A stretch of 64,000 bases of DNA from Lichina pygmaea (Eukaryota; Ascomycota; Lichinomycetes; Lichinales; Lichinaceae). The translations under genes were made by a program, and so were the position numbers. Positions 12,000 through 24,096 of this stretch are shown in pieces (position 1 is the first letter of the stretch; each line of letters begins with the position of its first letter). The stretch covers positions 1,116,001 through 1,180,000 of the forward strand of contig OY730169.1 of the NCBI GenBank assembly GCA_963422465.1, given 5' to 3'. Below the pieces are notes generated by a model. It was not told the origin of the DNA. It saw only the letters and a program-made list of their open reading frames with translations, and made no database searches.

Positions 12000-12352
12000 C
12001 TGCAGTGTGGACACATCAATGACTGTCACCAACAAGTCTTCACCATCCACCTCCATTTCAGCAACAAGGCACTGGAGCTTCTTCCTTGCTCAACCCTCAG
12101 CACCTTCAAGAATCTTTCGCTTTCAGGACACACAAGCCTGCAGCTTGGCAAGCTGCTCAACAAGAGTATCCCACTTGGCCTTATCAACAGCCAAATCCTT
12201 GCGAAGGTTATCTCAGGTCATATTCAGCGACTCCCAAGAAAGTGACACACAGGACTTCCCACAACAAGTGCATTCAGCGCACTTCAACTTATTGTTGTTG
12301 TCAGACATTCAGAAACAGGGCTTGTGGTTCAAAACACAGAAGTCACACAGAG
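12000..12352 (-). pseudogene. Ty3-I antisense zinc-cluster ORF (decayed)
   Basis: On the minus strand between the chromodomain and the polypurine tract, a broken frame reads LCDFCVLNHKPC (12352-12309) and then, after one stop, KCAECTCCGKSC (12284-12249). A helical, charged stretch follows (KDLAVDKAKWDTLVEQLAKL). The cysteine spacing (CX2CX6C ... CX2C ... C) and the position match the intact antisense ORF of Ty3-II at 47479-48009. Several TGA stops interrupt it. The function is unknown. Confidence 0.5.
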
Positions 12353-12457
12353 CAAGTGACATAAAGTTATGATCACAGATCTGGGCTGCCAGTTGTCTTC
12401 GGTAAGCAGAGGCACATGATTTCGCAGACATACTCAAGGATTCATCAGGATGATGAA

Positions 12458-12475
12458 TAAAGGAGAGGAGGGTAG
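12458..12475 (+). promoter_or_regulatory. Polypurine tract of Ty3-I
   Basis: A purine run (AAAGGAGAGGAGGG) directly upstream of the TGTTAC start of the LTR. This is the usual plus-strand primer position. Confidence 0.65.
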
Positions 12476-13072
12476 TGTTACGATCCCTGGGATGGGAGCC
12501 ACTTATTTATAGGCAATCAGGCCGCGGGCCAGGCAAGAGGACACCATGGAAAGTCAAGTGACCAAACTGACAAAGGGTCATGTGACTGTCGAGACAAACA
12601 CAGGTGTCTTGACGTAGCATACATCAAGACAATCTCACCAGTCTTGATGCAGAGTGCAGGAAGCATCAAGACAATCTCACCCATCTTGACACAGTGTGCA
12701 TGAAGCATCAAGACAATCTCACCAGTCTCAACGCAGGGTGCATAACATAGTGGGACTGTCGAGACAATCTCACCTGTCTTGACATCAAGACTGTCAAGAC
12801 AATCTTGATTGTCTTGACAGGCCAGCACTATATAGTCTGGTGATAGTTCCCTTATGGAACAATTGTCTTCAACTCATGTTGTGATCCAGACAACTAGATC
12901 TACTTCAATACAATCCTTTTGTACGAAGCCATTGATCAGGTGTCACTACCACCATGTTCCACCAAACCCCTTCGCACTCCTTGACACTCCTCTCCTGCGA
13001 GAACCAACCCGCCTTCCACATCTTGCCCTTAATCCTATACTCGGTTAGGACAGCATGGTACAGACCACAACA
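12476..13072 (+). repeat. 3' LTR of Ty3-I
   Basis: Starts TGTTACGATCCC and ends ACCACAACA (TG...CA), about 597 bp, after the polypurine tract. It contains short tandem units built on TCAAGACAATCTCACC (about 12605-12800) and a TATATAG box near 12830. A diverged copy lies at 14404. The 5' LTR is outside the window. Confidence 0.75.
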
Positions 13073-14403
13073 CTATACTTTCCCAACCAGCTCCCAGTCT
13101 GGCTAGTACCCAGTCCAGCTCTCCCACCCTCCAACCAGCTCTGCAGAGTGACTACAAACTAGTAGACTTCTGGATCAAAACTCAAACAGTTCCAGAATCT
13201 ATCCTGAAAAACTGGGAAAATATCAAAAAGAACTTCTTCTCTGCAGAAGTCCAGTCTGGCTCCACTGGCCTCACCAACAGAATCTTCTAAGAGCTGGAGA
13301 ATATCAACAAGTGGCTGGACAAACAAGAAGCCAAGCTATTATATACCCAGACTGTCCAAAAATCTATTCTGCTGCAGTACAAATCTTATTACCTTCAAGA
13401 ATTCTCAAAGAAGTTCTTGTGCATCCTGGCAGCCAGACACCTGACATAGCTAATAGAACCCACATCCAGCTTTTCCAGACTCTTCAAGACAGACTACCCA
13501 GCCTCTACAACAAGCAGGTCAGAGCAGTAAAGAAACTTCTCTCAGAGGATATTCTTATCTGTCAATACAGAAAGCCAAGAGACCAAGGTCTTTCTAGAGA
13601 AAAACTCTGCCTGGGTATCAGCTATCTTCACAAAAAAGTAACCATCCAGCCCAAGAGATTCCCAGTTCTGATCCATGAAGTCAGGATAGAAGATATCTAG
13701 CCTGAAGACCTGGAGAAAACCTGCCAGATAATCCAAAACAGTAATCTATCTCTGAGCAAGCAAATCACTATTCTAAGAGCCTACTGGTCTAAGAAGACTA
13801 TAGCTCAAAAGAAGCCAGTTATCTCTCTTCACCTGAACCTGGCTACCTCTGAACAAGCCAACCTCTTGATTAAGAGTGGGCTAGTGCTGGAGTACAGGAT
13901 ACATGAAGTAGAACCTTTTCTGGCAGACACAGTCATTACACAATATTTCAAGTGCTTTGACTATAGGCACCAAGCACACTTCTGCAAGAACAAAGCTGTG
14001 TGTGGTGCCTGTGGAGACTAGTATGAAAGAAGAGTCTGCCAAGTTCCTGAACAGCTCCTCAAGCCAAAATACTATAATTGCAGAGGAGTTCACCCAGCCT
14101 GGGCCAGTGTCTGTCCAGTACACCAGGAAGTAGCCAAGAAGGCAAGAGAAGTATAGAACACACACCCAGGAAAATATGAGATCCCAACAGCCACTCCTGT
14201 TCCAGCTCTACAACTCTCTCCAGTTATGTTTTTCCCTCTCTCTGTCTCTACCAGAAAGGAAAAAACATAAAACAGCTGAGCCAAGCAGAAGCTCAGAGAG
14301 ACTTAGAGGTGCACTTCCAGAAGTGTAAATTCTCTCTTCAAGATCAGCCAACTCTGGAGGAAAGCTACCAGCTAACCTCTTCAATATCTTTGATACTGAG
14401 ATG
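13073..14403 (+). pseudogene. LINE ORF1 fragment between two LTRs
   Basis: Colinear with LINE ORF1 from about codon 20 to four codons before its stop, without the nested insertion seen in the full copy. It carries stops and many C-to-T/G-to-A changes (for example, the zinc-finger cysteines are partly lost). Both ends abut LTR sequence exactly. There is no ORF2, UTR or tail, so it did not arrive as a normal 3'-anchored LINE copy. Confidence 0.8.
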
Positions 14404-14960
14404 TGTTATGACCCAGAAGGAACACAGTCTTTATACTCACAAGAGCAGCAGACAGGATACTGAATGGAAGTACCAAGCAACATGACATAGAAGACAATTA
14501 TGTGACTGTTGAGACTGACCAGAGGTTGCTTGACACAGTGTGCATATGCATCAAGCATGGCAAGCCCAACTTGACCAGCTTGACACAGTGTGTATATACA
14601 GCAAGACTTTCAAGCACAGCTTGACCAGCTCCACACAGCATACATATACATTAAGTTTTTTAAGCATAGCTCAACAGACTTGACAGTGAGCAAAGTGAGC
14701 ACAGCTTGCTGAGCTTGAAAACTGAGCACTATATAGTCAGGTGATAGTTCCCTTATGGAACAATCATCTTCAACTCATGTTGTGATCCAGACAACTAGAT
14801 CTACTTTAATACAAACCTCAGTCTTGTACAAAGCCACTGATCAGGTGTCATCACCACTATGTTCCACTAAACCCCTTCACACTTCTTGACACTCCTCTTC
14901 TGCAAGAACTAACCCACCTTCTATATCTTGCCCTAATCCTACACTTGGGTAGAACAGTCA
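14404..14960 (+). repeat. Second, diverged LTR of the Ty3-I family
   Basis: Starts TGTTATGACCCAG. It shares with the LTR at 12476 a block around the TATATAG box and the following ~200 bp. The right end (ACAGTCA) is approximate. It contains its own short tandem units (TTGACCAGCTTGACACAG-like). It has the same orientation as the first LTR. Confidence 0.6.
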
Positions 14961-15421
14961 GTGCTTAGTCTAGTGTGGTGCTGGCACAGTGTTGTCAGTC
15001 TTACCTCAGAGCTAATTAGTGTCTGAGTCAGTCACAGATATCTCAGATCTCTGCCTGGACTTCTGAAATCTCTATGCAGGTATGTGCTTGTAGCTGTACA
15101 GAGGTAGTCATGCTATATACACCTGTAGTGGCAGGACTACTACTTCACTTTCCAGTTGTTGCTGGCTGGCCACCTTGAAGCTACCAGTGACTGTCTGGAG
15201 GTAGTGTTGTTGTTGGTGGTAAATCAATCCACTAACCAGTCACCAGGTCACCTGCAAAACAGTAGAGTGAAAACTCACCAAAAGCACAAGAGACACAGCC
15301 AAGAAAGATATACTTGATTTCTTTCTCTCCAGAGGCCTTCCGGAGAATCAAGCCACAAGTGAGTTGGTGGTGTTTTTGTAAGCTCTTGTGGAACCTATCT
15401 TAAGTCTAGGAAGAACTTACA
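14961..15421. other. Non-coding, repeat-like DNA
   Basis: Low-G+C sequence with the same base composition as the neighbouring retroelements and no open frame of note. It separates the LTR from the P450 remnant. Nothing specific was recognised. Confidence 0.5.
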
Positions 15422-16160
15422 CTTGTCCAGATTTGCTGCTCTTGGCACAACTTCGTATACGATTCAAGACATCATCCGCTCAGTATTGACAGACCCGGAT
15501 GTTGCTCGCAAACTGCAAAATAAGATTGACAAGGTTGTTGGCAGAGAGGGTGACAAACCCATCAGTCGGGTAGAGAACTCTGTCATGAGGCAGATGCTCT
15601 ACCTGCAAGCTTGTATCGCCGAAGGTCTCCGGCTGCATCCTCCAATTTTCTCACAGCTCAGAGATCATGTTGTTCCTCCGGAGAGGATAGTTCTGCACGC
15701 ATACGTCATCCCGGGAGGCACTCTTGTCGGAATCAACATGTTCGCCGGTCACCTCAATCCCATCTACGGCAACAGACTTGAAGAATTTCATACGGAGTGA
15801 TGGCTTATCGACGACGAGAGCTGACCGAGACAAATGTATCGTGATCTGGAGCTCGTGTTTGGATACGAATCTTCAAAGTGCTTGGGCATCAATCTTGCAA
15901 ATCTCGAGATGAACAAGACTGTCTTTGAGGTGCTGTTATCAGTCATCAAAAAAAACCCACCCGAACCCCCCCCCCCCTTATAGAACCGCTTGCTTATGTG
16001 AAGCTAACATGATGCCTCCACAGCTTCTTAGGAACTATCATCTCTTGTTTGACAATCCAGATAAGCCATGGAAGGATCGTGGCGACTTCATTCTCTCAGA
16101 TTTTCACGTGACAGTCGAGCGGGCAGGGCAAAACACACAGCAAGATATTTGTCACGGTTG
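15422..16160 (+). pseudogene. Cytochrome P450 remnant (C-terminal half)
   Basis: One frame carries the P450 C-terminal landmarks in order: the K-helix motif EGLRLHPP (near 15620), a beta-sheet stretch ending in IPGGTLVG, the PERW-like site (reading TE-stop-W near 15798), the haem-binding loop FGYESSKCLG (near 15856, the usual second Gly replaced by Glu), and a C-terminal end reading DNPDKPWKDRGDF. Four in-frame stops occur: TGA at 15798 (at the conserved Arg of PERW) and near 15822, then TAG and TGA near 15980-16000. The N-terminal half with the membrane anchor is absent. The break lies against the transposon nest. The family within the P450s cannot be told. Confidence 0.8.
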
Positions 16161-16475
16161 ATCCTGCGTGAGTAGATACGTGAGCAAAGTTGAGAGATGA
16201 TTGAGGTTTATCTGTGTCCCCAAGTCATGGATATTTTTTCATCTTTTGCTTCTGGAAGGGAGAGTTGGTTGGTTGATGTTGACATCAAGACGCCTGCTTG
16301 AATCTGATTTTTTGTTTAAAGATAATTGGGTATTTTCGTTGAGGTAGTAGTAGCATGCTTAAGTTTGGACAAGAAAAGAAAACAGTAGCCAGCTCAGAAA
16401 CGCAGTCGTTGTTGACATCTGCGACCACATGTCCCCGTGTTTTTGTCCTGAGCAGACGAGTCACGAGCTCCGTCA
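16161..16475. other. Intergenic, 3' flank of NAN1-like gene
   Basis: A/T-richer spacer between the P450 remnant and the stop of the next gene, which is on the opposite strand. No gene was seen. Confidence 0.5.
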
Positions 16476-19400
16476 CTAGGCTCCGCTGACCGCAAGCGTT
16501 TTCTTGGCCGACAAAAATTGTGCGACGGAAGCAAAGAGCTCTCGAACAGGCGGTAGAGCATAGGCCGGTCCAATGTCGAAGATCTGCGTCAGCTGTTCTT
16601 GGCGAATGACCGGTGGGTGACTATCTTCGTCGTCGTCTTCATCTTCCTCATTCGCGTCAGCTTCGGCGTCATCGGTGACGTTCGGAACAGCGGGAGCTTT
16701 TGTCTGTGTCAGGCCGAGGCTGTCCAGGTATGGTGCAGGTTGAAGGGCCTCTGTCTGATATTCGCTGTTGGCGTCCACAGCGTTCGCGGACTCAAGAGGA
16801 CGGGGCGACTGTGCGACTAAGTTACCGTCATTGACTGCGGCGGCATCGGCGGTTTCCCCCGTTACCCTGCCGAGAGCGGATGGAGGAGGACCGCAGATAA
16901 GTCGCATCTCGGCACGGCCGTCAACGACGACGTATGTCGGTGTGGCACCCGGAATGGCCACGAGTGCCGTTGCGAGATATGGCAGCTTCACGCTATGCAA
17001 AGGGAGCGGCTGTCGCGGGTCGAAGATGACAATCTCCGAGTGGGTGTCCCGAAGCAGGGAGGGGCTCAGCGACTCCCCGTCACGTGTCCGCTGTCTCTTG
17101 GGGGTGTTGCCTGCTCGACGAAGAGGCAGCGCGAGTGCAAACGTGCCGTGCTCCACATCGACGGACAAGAGCGTCAGAGCTGCTCTTTGAACGCGGGACA
17201 GGGTGACGTCTAGCCGCTGCAGAGAAAAGCCGAAGTGGCGACGATCCTCGACAACGTCCCAGACTTGCAGGTCGTCCGAGACGGCAACCAGGTACCGCTC
17301 GATGAATCCGAGCCCTGTTATTGCCCCGGAATATAAGCCTCTTTCGACGCGTCGGATGTCGCCCGAGTCTGGATCGATGAAGGAGACCTGTCCAAGGCTA
17401 TCGTCGTCGGGTCCCGTATAGGCGGCCGCCAGAACTGTCCCATCTGCCGAAAAGGCCAGGCGTGCTACGACTGACAGGTCTCCCGACACACTCAGATCAG
17501 ATCGAGGACGGTTCAATATCGTTGCCGCGTTCCTTAACTGAATCACGTGTCGACACCGCCATCCAACCAACGCTTCGCCGTTGTCCCCTCGGAGGACCAT
17601 GCCGTTGCGCACTCGCGACTTGCCTTGCCATATGCGAATAGCATAGTCCTGGCCAAAGGTAGCGAATAGAACCTCGGACGGACTGGATTGTAGATCCAGA
17701 ATGCCCCCTGCTTGCGAGCTGTTCTCAAAGGTGTGCGGCCCATCGACGCGAGTGACTAGTTCCCATTGTTGCGACTCCGCCTTCCACGACCAGAACTTGA
17801 GGTGTATCTCGCATCGTCGGTGTTGCTGTCTCGTGGTATCGTCGAAATCGAGAGACTGACTCTCGAGATCCTGAGTCGGTAGACTCCATTCATCAACAGT
17901 AGCGAGCCACTTGCCATCGTGGCTGGTGCGCAAAAAGGTCACGCTAGGCTCTTTCAACTGGTTCTGTTCCGGCCCAACGTTCAAGTCCGTGGCAATCGTC
18001 CGTGTCAGTGCTTGTCGAGAAACGTGATGTGACGTTGCGATGTCGACAGCCTGCAGGTAAGGAGCTCCGGCGGGAGAGTCATCGGGCGCCTCGGACGCAG
18101 AGACCGCAGGAACAGCAAGAAGCAACCGTGACGAATTTAGGCGGCTGATGGCGGCAGGGAGCAGTGGGCCGCGCACAGAGACGTTGGTCCCTTCACGAAG
18201 TCGGGTGTTGTTCTTGGCGTGGTTGACGACTTCCAGCCCTTTGGTCGGGCACAGCACTTCCGCTTGGATTCCGCCAACATACGCCTTTGGCTTCAGCTCC
18301 GATGTTGACAGGACTATGACGGAATTATCGGACAGCCGGAGAGCATAGGATGTGCCGCTTGGAGACACGACAACACTATCGATCGAGGCCATCAGGTGAG
18401 GGACAAATTGCTTCCGGTCGGTCTCTAGTTGCCACAAGACAAGAACCGTTTCCGAGCCGCCAGATATAAGATAGTTGCCTAGCATTCGTTAGCGAATGCC
18501 GACAGATTTGCTCTGGGGTCTCTTCACCGTCTCGTGACCACTTGACGCAATGCACGCCCTTTCTGTGCCAATGCAACCTCCTCGGGGCTGAACGGGTCGC
18601 TTCGAGACCTTTCCTCTGCTCTTGATGCACGAGGTGACGAACAATGTCTGCATGCAGGAGGATTATTCCATCTGCGTGCCCGGTAACAACATCCACAAAA
18701 TCTTCGGACTGATCGTCTTGTTTTGAACTCGATCGACGCTTCGACTTTGGGTTCGCCGAGGGCTCCGCGGCTAGACGAACGTCGATACAGGTGATCTTCT
18801 CCGGCGTGACCACTTCTCGCCAAACGTATTTCAGATCCTTCAAAGAACCCGCGAGAGTCGCTGTTGAAACACCGACCAGCAGCCGTTGCTCCGAGGCAGC
18901 AATGGCGATCTTCCCGTCTCTCAGAATCTTGAAGTGGCTTATGCTCTTCGAGGACGACAGTACCGTTTTCGACTCCGTTTTGAGCGCATCGGCCTCGCTC
19001 CGCAGGATGTGAGCAGACAAGCTCCACTTGGCCCCGATTTGCTCCCTAGTATAGACGATATCCACCAGAGTTGCTGCATGGTCCAGGACCGAAACTTCAA
19101 GTTCTCGGACGTCCGCACCCAGCTTCCAACGACCAAGCTTCAGACCATTTGACCAGTCGAATAGATACAGGATGCCCTGGGAGGTAGCCGCGTAAATCTT
19201 ACTGTCATCGGCCCGAGAGAGAGCGTATGCCGTGAGCGACACTTCTGCAGAAGTGGAGCCCGTGACTGGAATGGATCGGATGAGCGACGAATTCTCCATA
19301 GAGTAGACATTGATTGCCGTCCGATAGCCGAGGATCAAGCATCTGAAAATGCATAAGTTATCTTGGTCTTGCAGGTGAACCGATGAGACGTGATAGACCA

Positions 19401-19970
19401 GACACACCTTTCATGCTCTGTAAGTGTCACGTCGCCCTCTATAAGCCGCCCCCCCAAAGTTTGGGATGCCTTCCACGACGTCGCTACGAGAGAAGCACTG
19501 GACTTCGTCAAGAGCGGCCCATTGATGTCCTGGCTGGGAAGTGGTGAACTTGTGGCTGGGTCCTCAGAGAGCTTTCTGACCATATCTCTGGCACGCTTCC
19601 TTGATTTGCCAACCCGTCTAGATTTCTTCTTCTTTTTCTCCGCATCGGGGGCCGGATGATGTCCATCGGCTTCGCCTGATTTGCCCAACTTAGTCTTTGA
19701 GGTCTGCTCTTCCAAACCAGCAATCTTTGAAGGTCGAGATGAGTTTTGGGGCACAGACGGCACCCTTGATGACTGCTTCTCGTGAGACACTGCGTTGGGC
19801 GCTGTTTGGCCATCATGTGCGTGGTTGTCCGTCTCTCCTTCGTTCACCTGGGCGACGATGACCTGCTTCCTTCGACGGCCACGTTTTGTTAGTCTCACCA
19901 CATCTACATCTTTTCCCTCTGGTAGATCATCCCCTCTTTTCCTCTTCATCCTCGGTTGACTAGTCGACAT
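16476..19970 (-). CDS. Nan1/Utp17-like WD-repeat protein (U3 snoRNP)
   Basis: Three exons (19970-19408, 19342-18528, 18478-16476) with introns of 65 and 49 bp join in frame to 1126 residues. The first 150 residues are basic and disordered, with several K/R-rich clusters (KRKRGDD, KRGRRRKQ, KKKKKSRR) that fit nucleolar import. WD-like repeats start at about residue 188 (LGYRTAINVYS). The best landmark is across the second intron: LHWHRKGVHCVKWSRDG joined to NYLISGGSETVLVLWQLET, typical of the Nan1/Utp17/WDR75 family. An acidic stretch lies near residues 1055-1080. The family works in the t-UTP part of the small-subunit processome in 18S pre-rRNA transcription and processing. It is longer than the yeast protein. 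Confidence 0.85.
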
Positions 19971-22900
19971 TTTTCGATGCTAATGGCTTGGAGCTCGTCG
20001 AAAGAGGTGTGCGGTTGGGTTTCTGAGGAGGGCATTGTTATCAGTACGTAACGTACCTCCGTACCTTCCGTACGTATGTACTGTACTTACTGTACTTCTG
20101 TATCTTGTACAAGGTACACACATGTGGTGCAGCTGAGCCAGCTGGTTCTCTTGTCAAAAGTAAAGTAGCTACTGTACATAAGTGAGCCAGGTGGAGAATA
20201 AGGGAGAATAAGTACTCGGTGTGCCTGCTTCAAAAGTAGCACCAACAATGCTAAGGACATTGACTCAGAGACTGTCATCACGTGAAAAGTGCGACACTAC
20301 AAGTATTAATTACGCCGTACTGTACGGAGGTACTTCCGTACCCAAGTATCCTGATACAGAAATCCAGCGCCACCTACGTACGGAGTACGTATGTACAGTA
20401 TTTCCGTACGAATGTACGTATACAGTACCTTACCCCCGCTAGACCTAATCTGGACCGACAAGTAGCGTGGTGCTGATTGGTAAACCCTTCTTAGTCAGCT
20501 TAGCTGCTAGTCACCTGTCAACATCAGGATTAGGCAACTAAATTACAGAAGTACGTAGGTACGTATACAAGAGTACTATCTCGAAGAGTTCAGAAGTCAT
20601 ATGTGAGTGATACACCACCAATGGAGGGCAGCATGTCTTAGAATTTTTGATACAACCAGCTATCACCTCCACACCCTGACCACACGCCAGACTGCGGAGG
20701 GCTGGAGGTGCGGAGCACGACTACAAACCCACATGAAGTCCCACCCTGCCCAGTGCCACAAGTCTGGAGCAGGCCTAGTAAACCACATAAACCCCCATAG
20801 TACGTAAGCACAGCGCCCTAACTTCCCGCCCTCGCTGCGTGGATCCTTCACCACGGCATCCTTCCCCAGTTCTCCTGGGCTCAGGAGTACCCGTGCCTTG
20901 GAGGTACTTCGTACCTCCAAGGCACGGGTAGCTGGAGGCTGGCTGCTAGTCAGTCACCCTCTAGGTTCTGTAGTCTCTCGGCACGAAAGCACTGATATGG
21001 TGCTGCAGAGGGAGATTTTTCACCCTAGCAGGTCTAGGGTTTTCCTTACCTGAGTTTTTATTGTTGACCCAGCATAGTCTAGATATCTAGTGCTAGAGTG
21101 GAGTAGGAATACCAATACCAACACCAATACGTAAGCAAAGCGACTACTTTTCTTCCGGTCGGAAGATGGCCACAGCTTATATGTACAGTACATACTGACA
21201 GTATGAGGGTACGAGACACCTTGGATTGCAGAAAATACCGTAAGAAAATAGCAACAACGATCTCAGCGCTTGGTATTCAGTGAGCAGGAGAGGTTAGATG
21301 TGCTACGATCAAGTACTGGGGTTTAGATCTCCAGTTGCATTTCCACTATAGCTTTCCTCTTCTAAACACATCTCCGTCATGATCATTCTTGCATTCCTGT
21401 AAGTACTCCGTACAATCCTTCTCTTGTCACAAGATGTGTAATGTTCAGTACCTGAACACAGTTAACCCCAGCTACATTCTTACGTCCAGGCTAGTGGGAG
21501 CAGTATGTCAAGATGTTAAACAAGAGAATTGTGGAAAAGGGAGTCTGCCATCGCACAATCAGTGATTCTATATGCTAACATGTATGATCTTCTCCAGTCA
21601 TGCCACGAAGATCTTTGGGTGCTTGGCAAAAGAAGAACAGGAACAAGACCATTCCTTATGGGACAAAAGACCAGAATACGCCATGACAGAAGAACATCGA
21701 CTCCTCGGCCTTCTACACAATCACCATTAGCTGCCACGTGGAACTATCCAACTCAGCCAAGCTATGAAGTCCACCGACAGTTGGGAAGCCACCAAATCTT
21801 GGTCCACTACGTGACGTACTTGGCACACAAAAGTGTGAGGTCTTGCTTCAATGAGGACACACTGATCTGGTCGTCGTGGGCACCCACGAAGCTTCCCGAA
21901 ATGTCCGCTTGCCCTATTGTCCGAACTTCAACAGGGCGGCAGCACCGACCAACGGCTCACGAACACAGCTCAAGCTTCCCCCGGCCGCAGATCCAACATG
22001 TGGTTCTGGATGCGACTGAATCTCTGATGCATGTCCCAGATTGACGCCCGATACCAACAGCAACATAGAGGGCATAGCTTAGTGGAGGCCACGTGGGTTG
22101 CAGGTTCTCTAACGTGTCTCTCCAGACGCCTGTGCCAACACGAAAAGGACTTGGCGACCTAAAGCCTTGCGGCTAACGCGGAAGGCGGTCACCCATCCGT
22201 GCTATCGACGATTCTGTTGGCTACCGCACGGGACAGACCGTGCCATACGAACCGCAAACGGAGCAAAGCCTTGTCTTCAACATCGACGATCAGACATCGA
22301 GAGCAAGCCACGCGCGGCCGACGGGACCCGCCACCTGCCTCTTCGATGGAGCTTCCACATTGGAGGAAGACAGTGCCGTGCCGCTCATAACCCAGATCCT
22401 CCTTTGTGGGATGGACGGTCACCTTCCCAGTCTCCTCCAATCTGTCTCTTCCGAAAACCGCGTCTCCGGATTTATCCCAAGCCGCTCGCCCGCTAGGGCT
22501 ATCCCTTCATCCTTTGATTGGGGCAGTGAGGGTTCGATCCGGCATCGCGGGTCCCTTTCAACTGTTGCGAGGCTGCGGCATGGTTAGTTCGACGGAATAC
22601 TTCGCGCCAGATGGAGCCGAGGGTGGTGGCGGGGCCGGCGTCTCGTCCCACCCCATGAGCGGTGAAACCGCAGCTCGAAAGGCGTTTTTCGATCCCGTGG
22701 GCCCTATTAGTCCCTCAAGGCTAGTCTTCGTGCAGTAGAGGAGGATCACGCATCCTCTTGTCCCACCAGTTCGTCCGTCGAGGCCGAAGGAAAGTTACGT
22801 GGCGTCGTCTCTTATCCGCTCGGGGGTTTCGTTTTCTGAGGATCGTTGTTTTTCTCATCCCGATGGGCGCTTAGAGCACCTCTTCCACTGGGTCGCTCTC

Positions 22901-24096
22901 CCGTCCGACGGCGTTTTCGTGAAGCCTCGCGTCCTCCAGAGAGTCAGGCGTGCCAGGCAGACACAATCCAAGCCGAAACTGCTTTTCTTTTTCTTCACAG
23001 CCTTGTCCTTCTGCAGCAGGCCCTCGTGAGGTCTCTGCTGGACAAACGTACCGTGTGAGCCTGCTCTCCGCTTTCGATACATACGTACCTATTCGTACCT
23101 TGCGACAGCTTGATTGGGGGCAGGCACGAAGCACGGGACAGCATCGCTGCACGGTCAGCATCTCTCCAGGCTGAAGCCGTTTGCAGCAGCGGAAAGGCGG
23201 ATGAGCCGTGGGGAGCAGGAGGAGCAGCCTGACGAAGCGATGGGACACGTCAAGCTGCGATGAGATAGGGCTACAGTACGTCGATATCTGCATGAAATAA
23301 CCATTGCTTCTCGCCCTTCTCGTCCTTCGCATCGGAAGGCTACGACTTGATCAGGCCGATATGCATCTACACTAGAGCCGTGATCCGTCCGACGACAGAG
23401 AATTGCCCGCACCCGACGAGACTCTCGAAGCAGCATTTGACCAGCGAGAGCTAGACTCGAAGACCACAGCCGGTGCTGCTCGATGGGGGGGATAGGGAAA
23501 CTCTGAACGAAAGACTCCCCAGACTGGCGTTGGATGTTGGAGACATGTCGCTACGGGCCGAGAAAAGTCGCTAGGAAGACCTTGCATCGAAGCATATTCC
23601 CACATCGTGCTTCTTTCACGGCCACTAACTTGCTGCACTGTGCCGGTAGAGGTATAGAGGACCAACAACCGTACGGCTGCGGCTTGCTCTCGTCCTGCTT
23701 GGCTTTTGCGGGGTGGGGGGCTCTTCGTTTTATCTTGACTCGAACCCACGCTTCAGCGAGGTCTACTCGTATGTTGACGCGGCCCCCTCGGCTGCCGACG
23801 ACGAAGATGCATGCTGCGCCGTTTGGCTCAGCCGCCTGAAGCACCGGCAATCCTCTCGTTACCTTACGTTACATCGCAGGGCACGAACGTTTCGTACGGG
23901 TACAGTACGAGCGACTTGTCCAGTGGCGCTTTCCTGACCTCCCCTGCGACTTCACTCGAAGCTCGCGCTACACGCGCTGGCGTACCAGCACGACCAACTC
24001 GCGCCCTACAAGACTTTGCGACATCGTCTCCACCATTTACGCGGACTGGAAACCGTCCTACGATTGGACCGGATTGCTTCGTGATCGACCACGACC
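19971..24096. other. Long intergenic region with GTAC-rich clusters
   Basis: A divergent promoter region between the NAN1-like gene and the gene at 24097. It contains dense GTAC/TACGTA words at 20040-20110, 20315-20420 and 20545-20575 and a perfect hairpin at 20889. Open frames of 100-170 codons at 21529-22044 and 22167-22740 overlap each other on both strands, show no domain and lack splice-supported continuity. I do not call them genes. The part from about 22750 may include the 5' UTR of the downstream gene. Confidence 0.5.
20889..20929. repeat. Perfect 19-bp inverted repeat with 3-base loop
   Basis: ACCCGTGCCTTGGAGGTAC followed by TTC and its exact reverse complement. It sits in otherwise featureless intergenic DNA. 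There is no T-run next to it. It could be a cruciform or a remnant of a small inverted-repeat element. Confidence 0.85.

Noticed and set aside
21529-22044. 171-codon open frame in the long intergenic region
   Set aside because: No recognisable motif, a competing frame on the other strand, and surrounding DNA without splice-linked exons.
22060-22130. TAGCTTAGTGG, a match to a tRNA A box
   Set aside because: No matching B box or acceptor stem at the right distance.
22130-22260. Minus-strand word GGATGGGTGACCGCCT resembling the box C region of 5S rRNA
   Set aside because: The rest of a 5S gene (box A, the 5' end and a T-run) could not be found. At most it is a relic, possibly chance.
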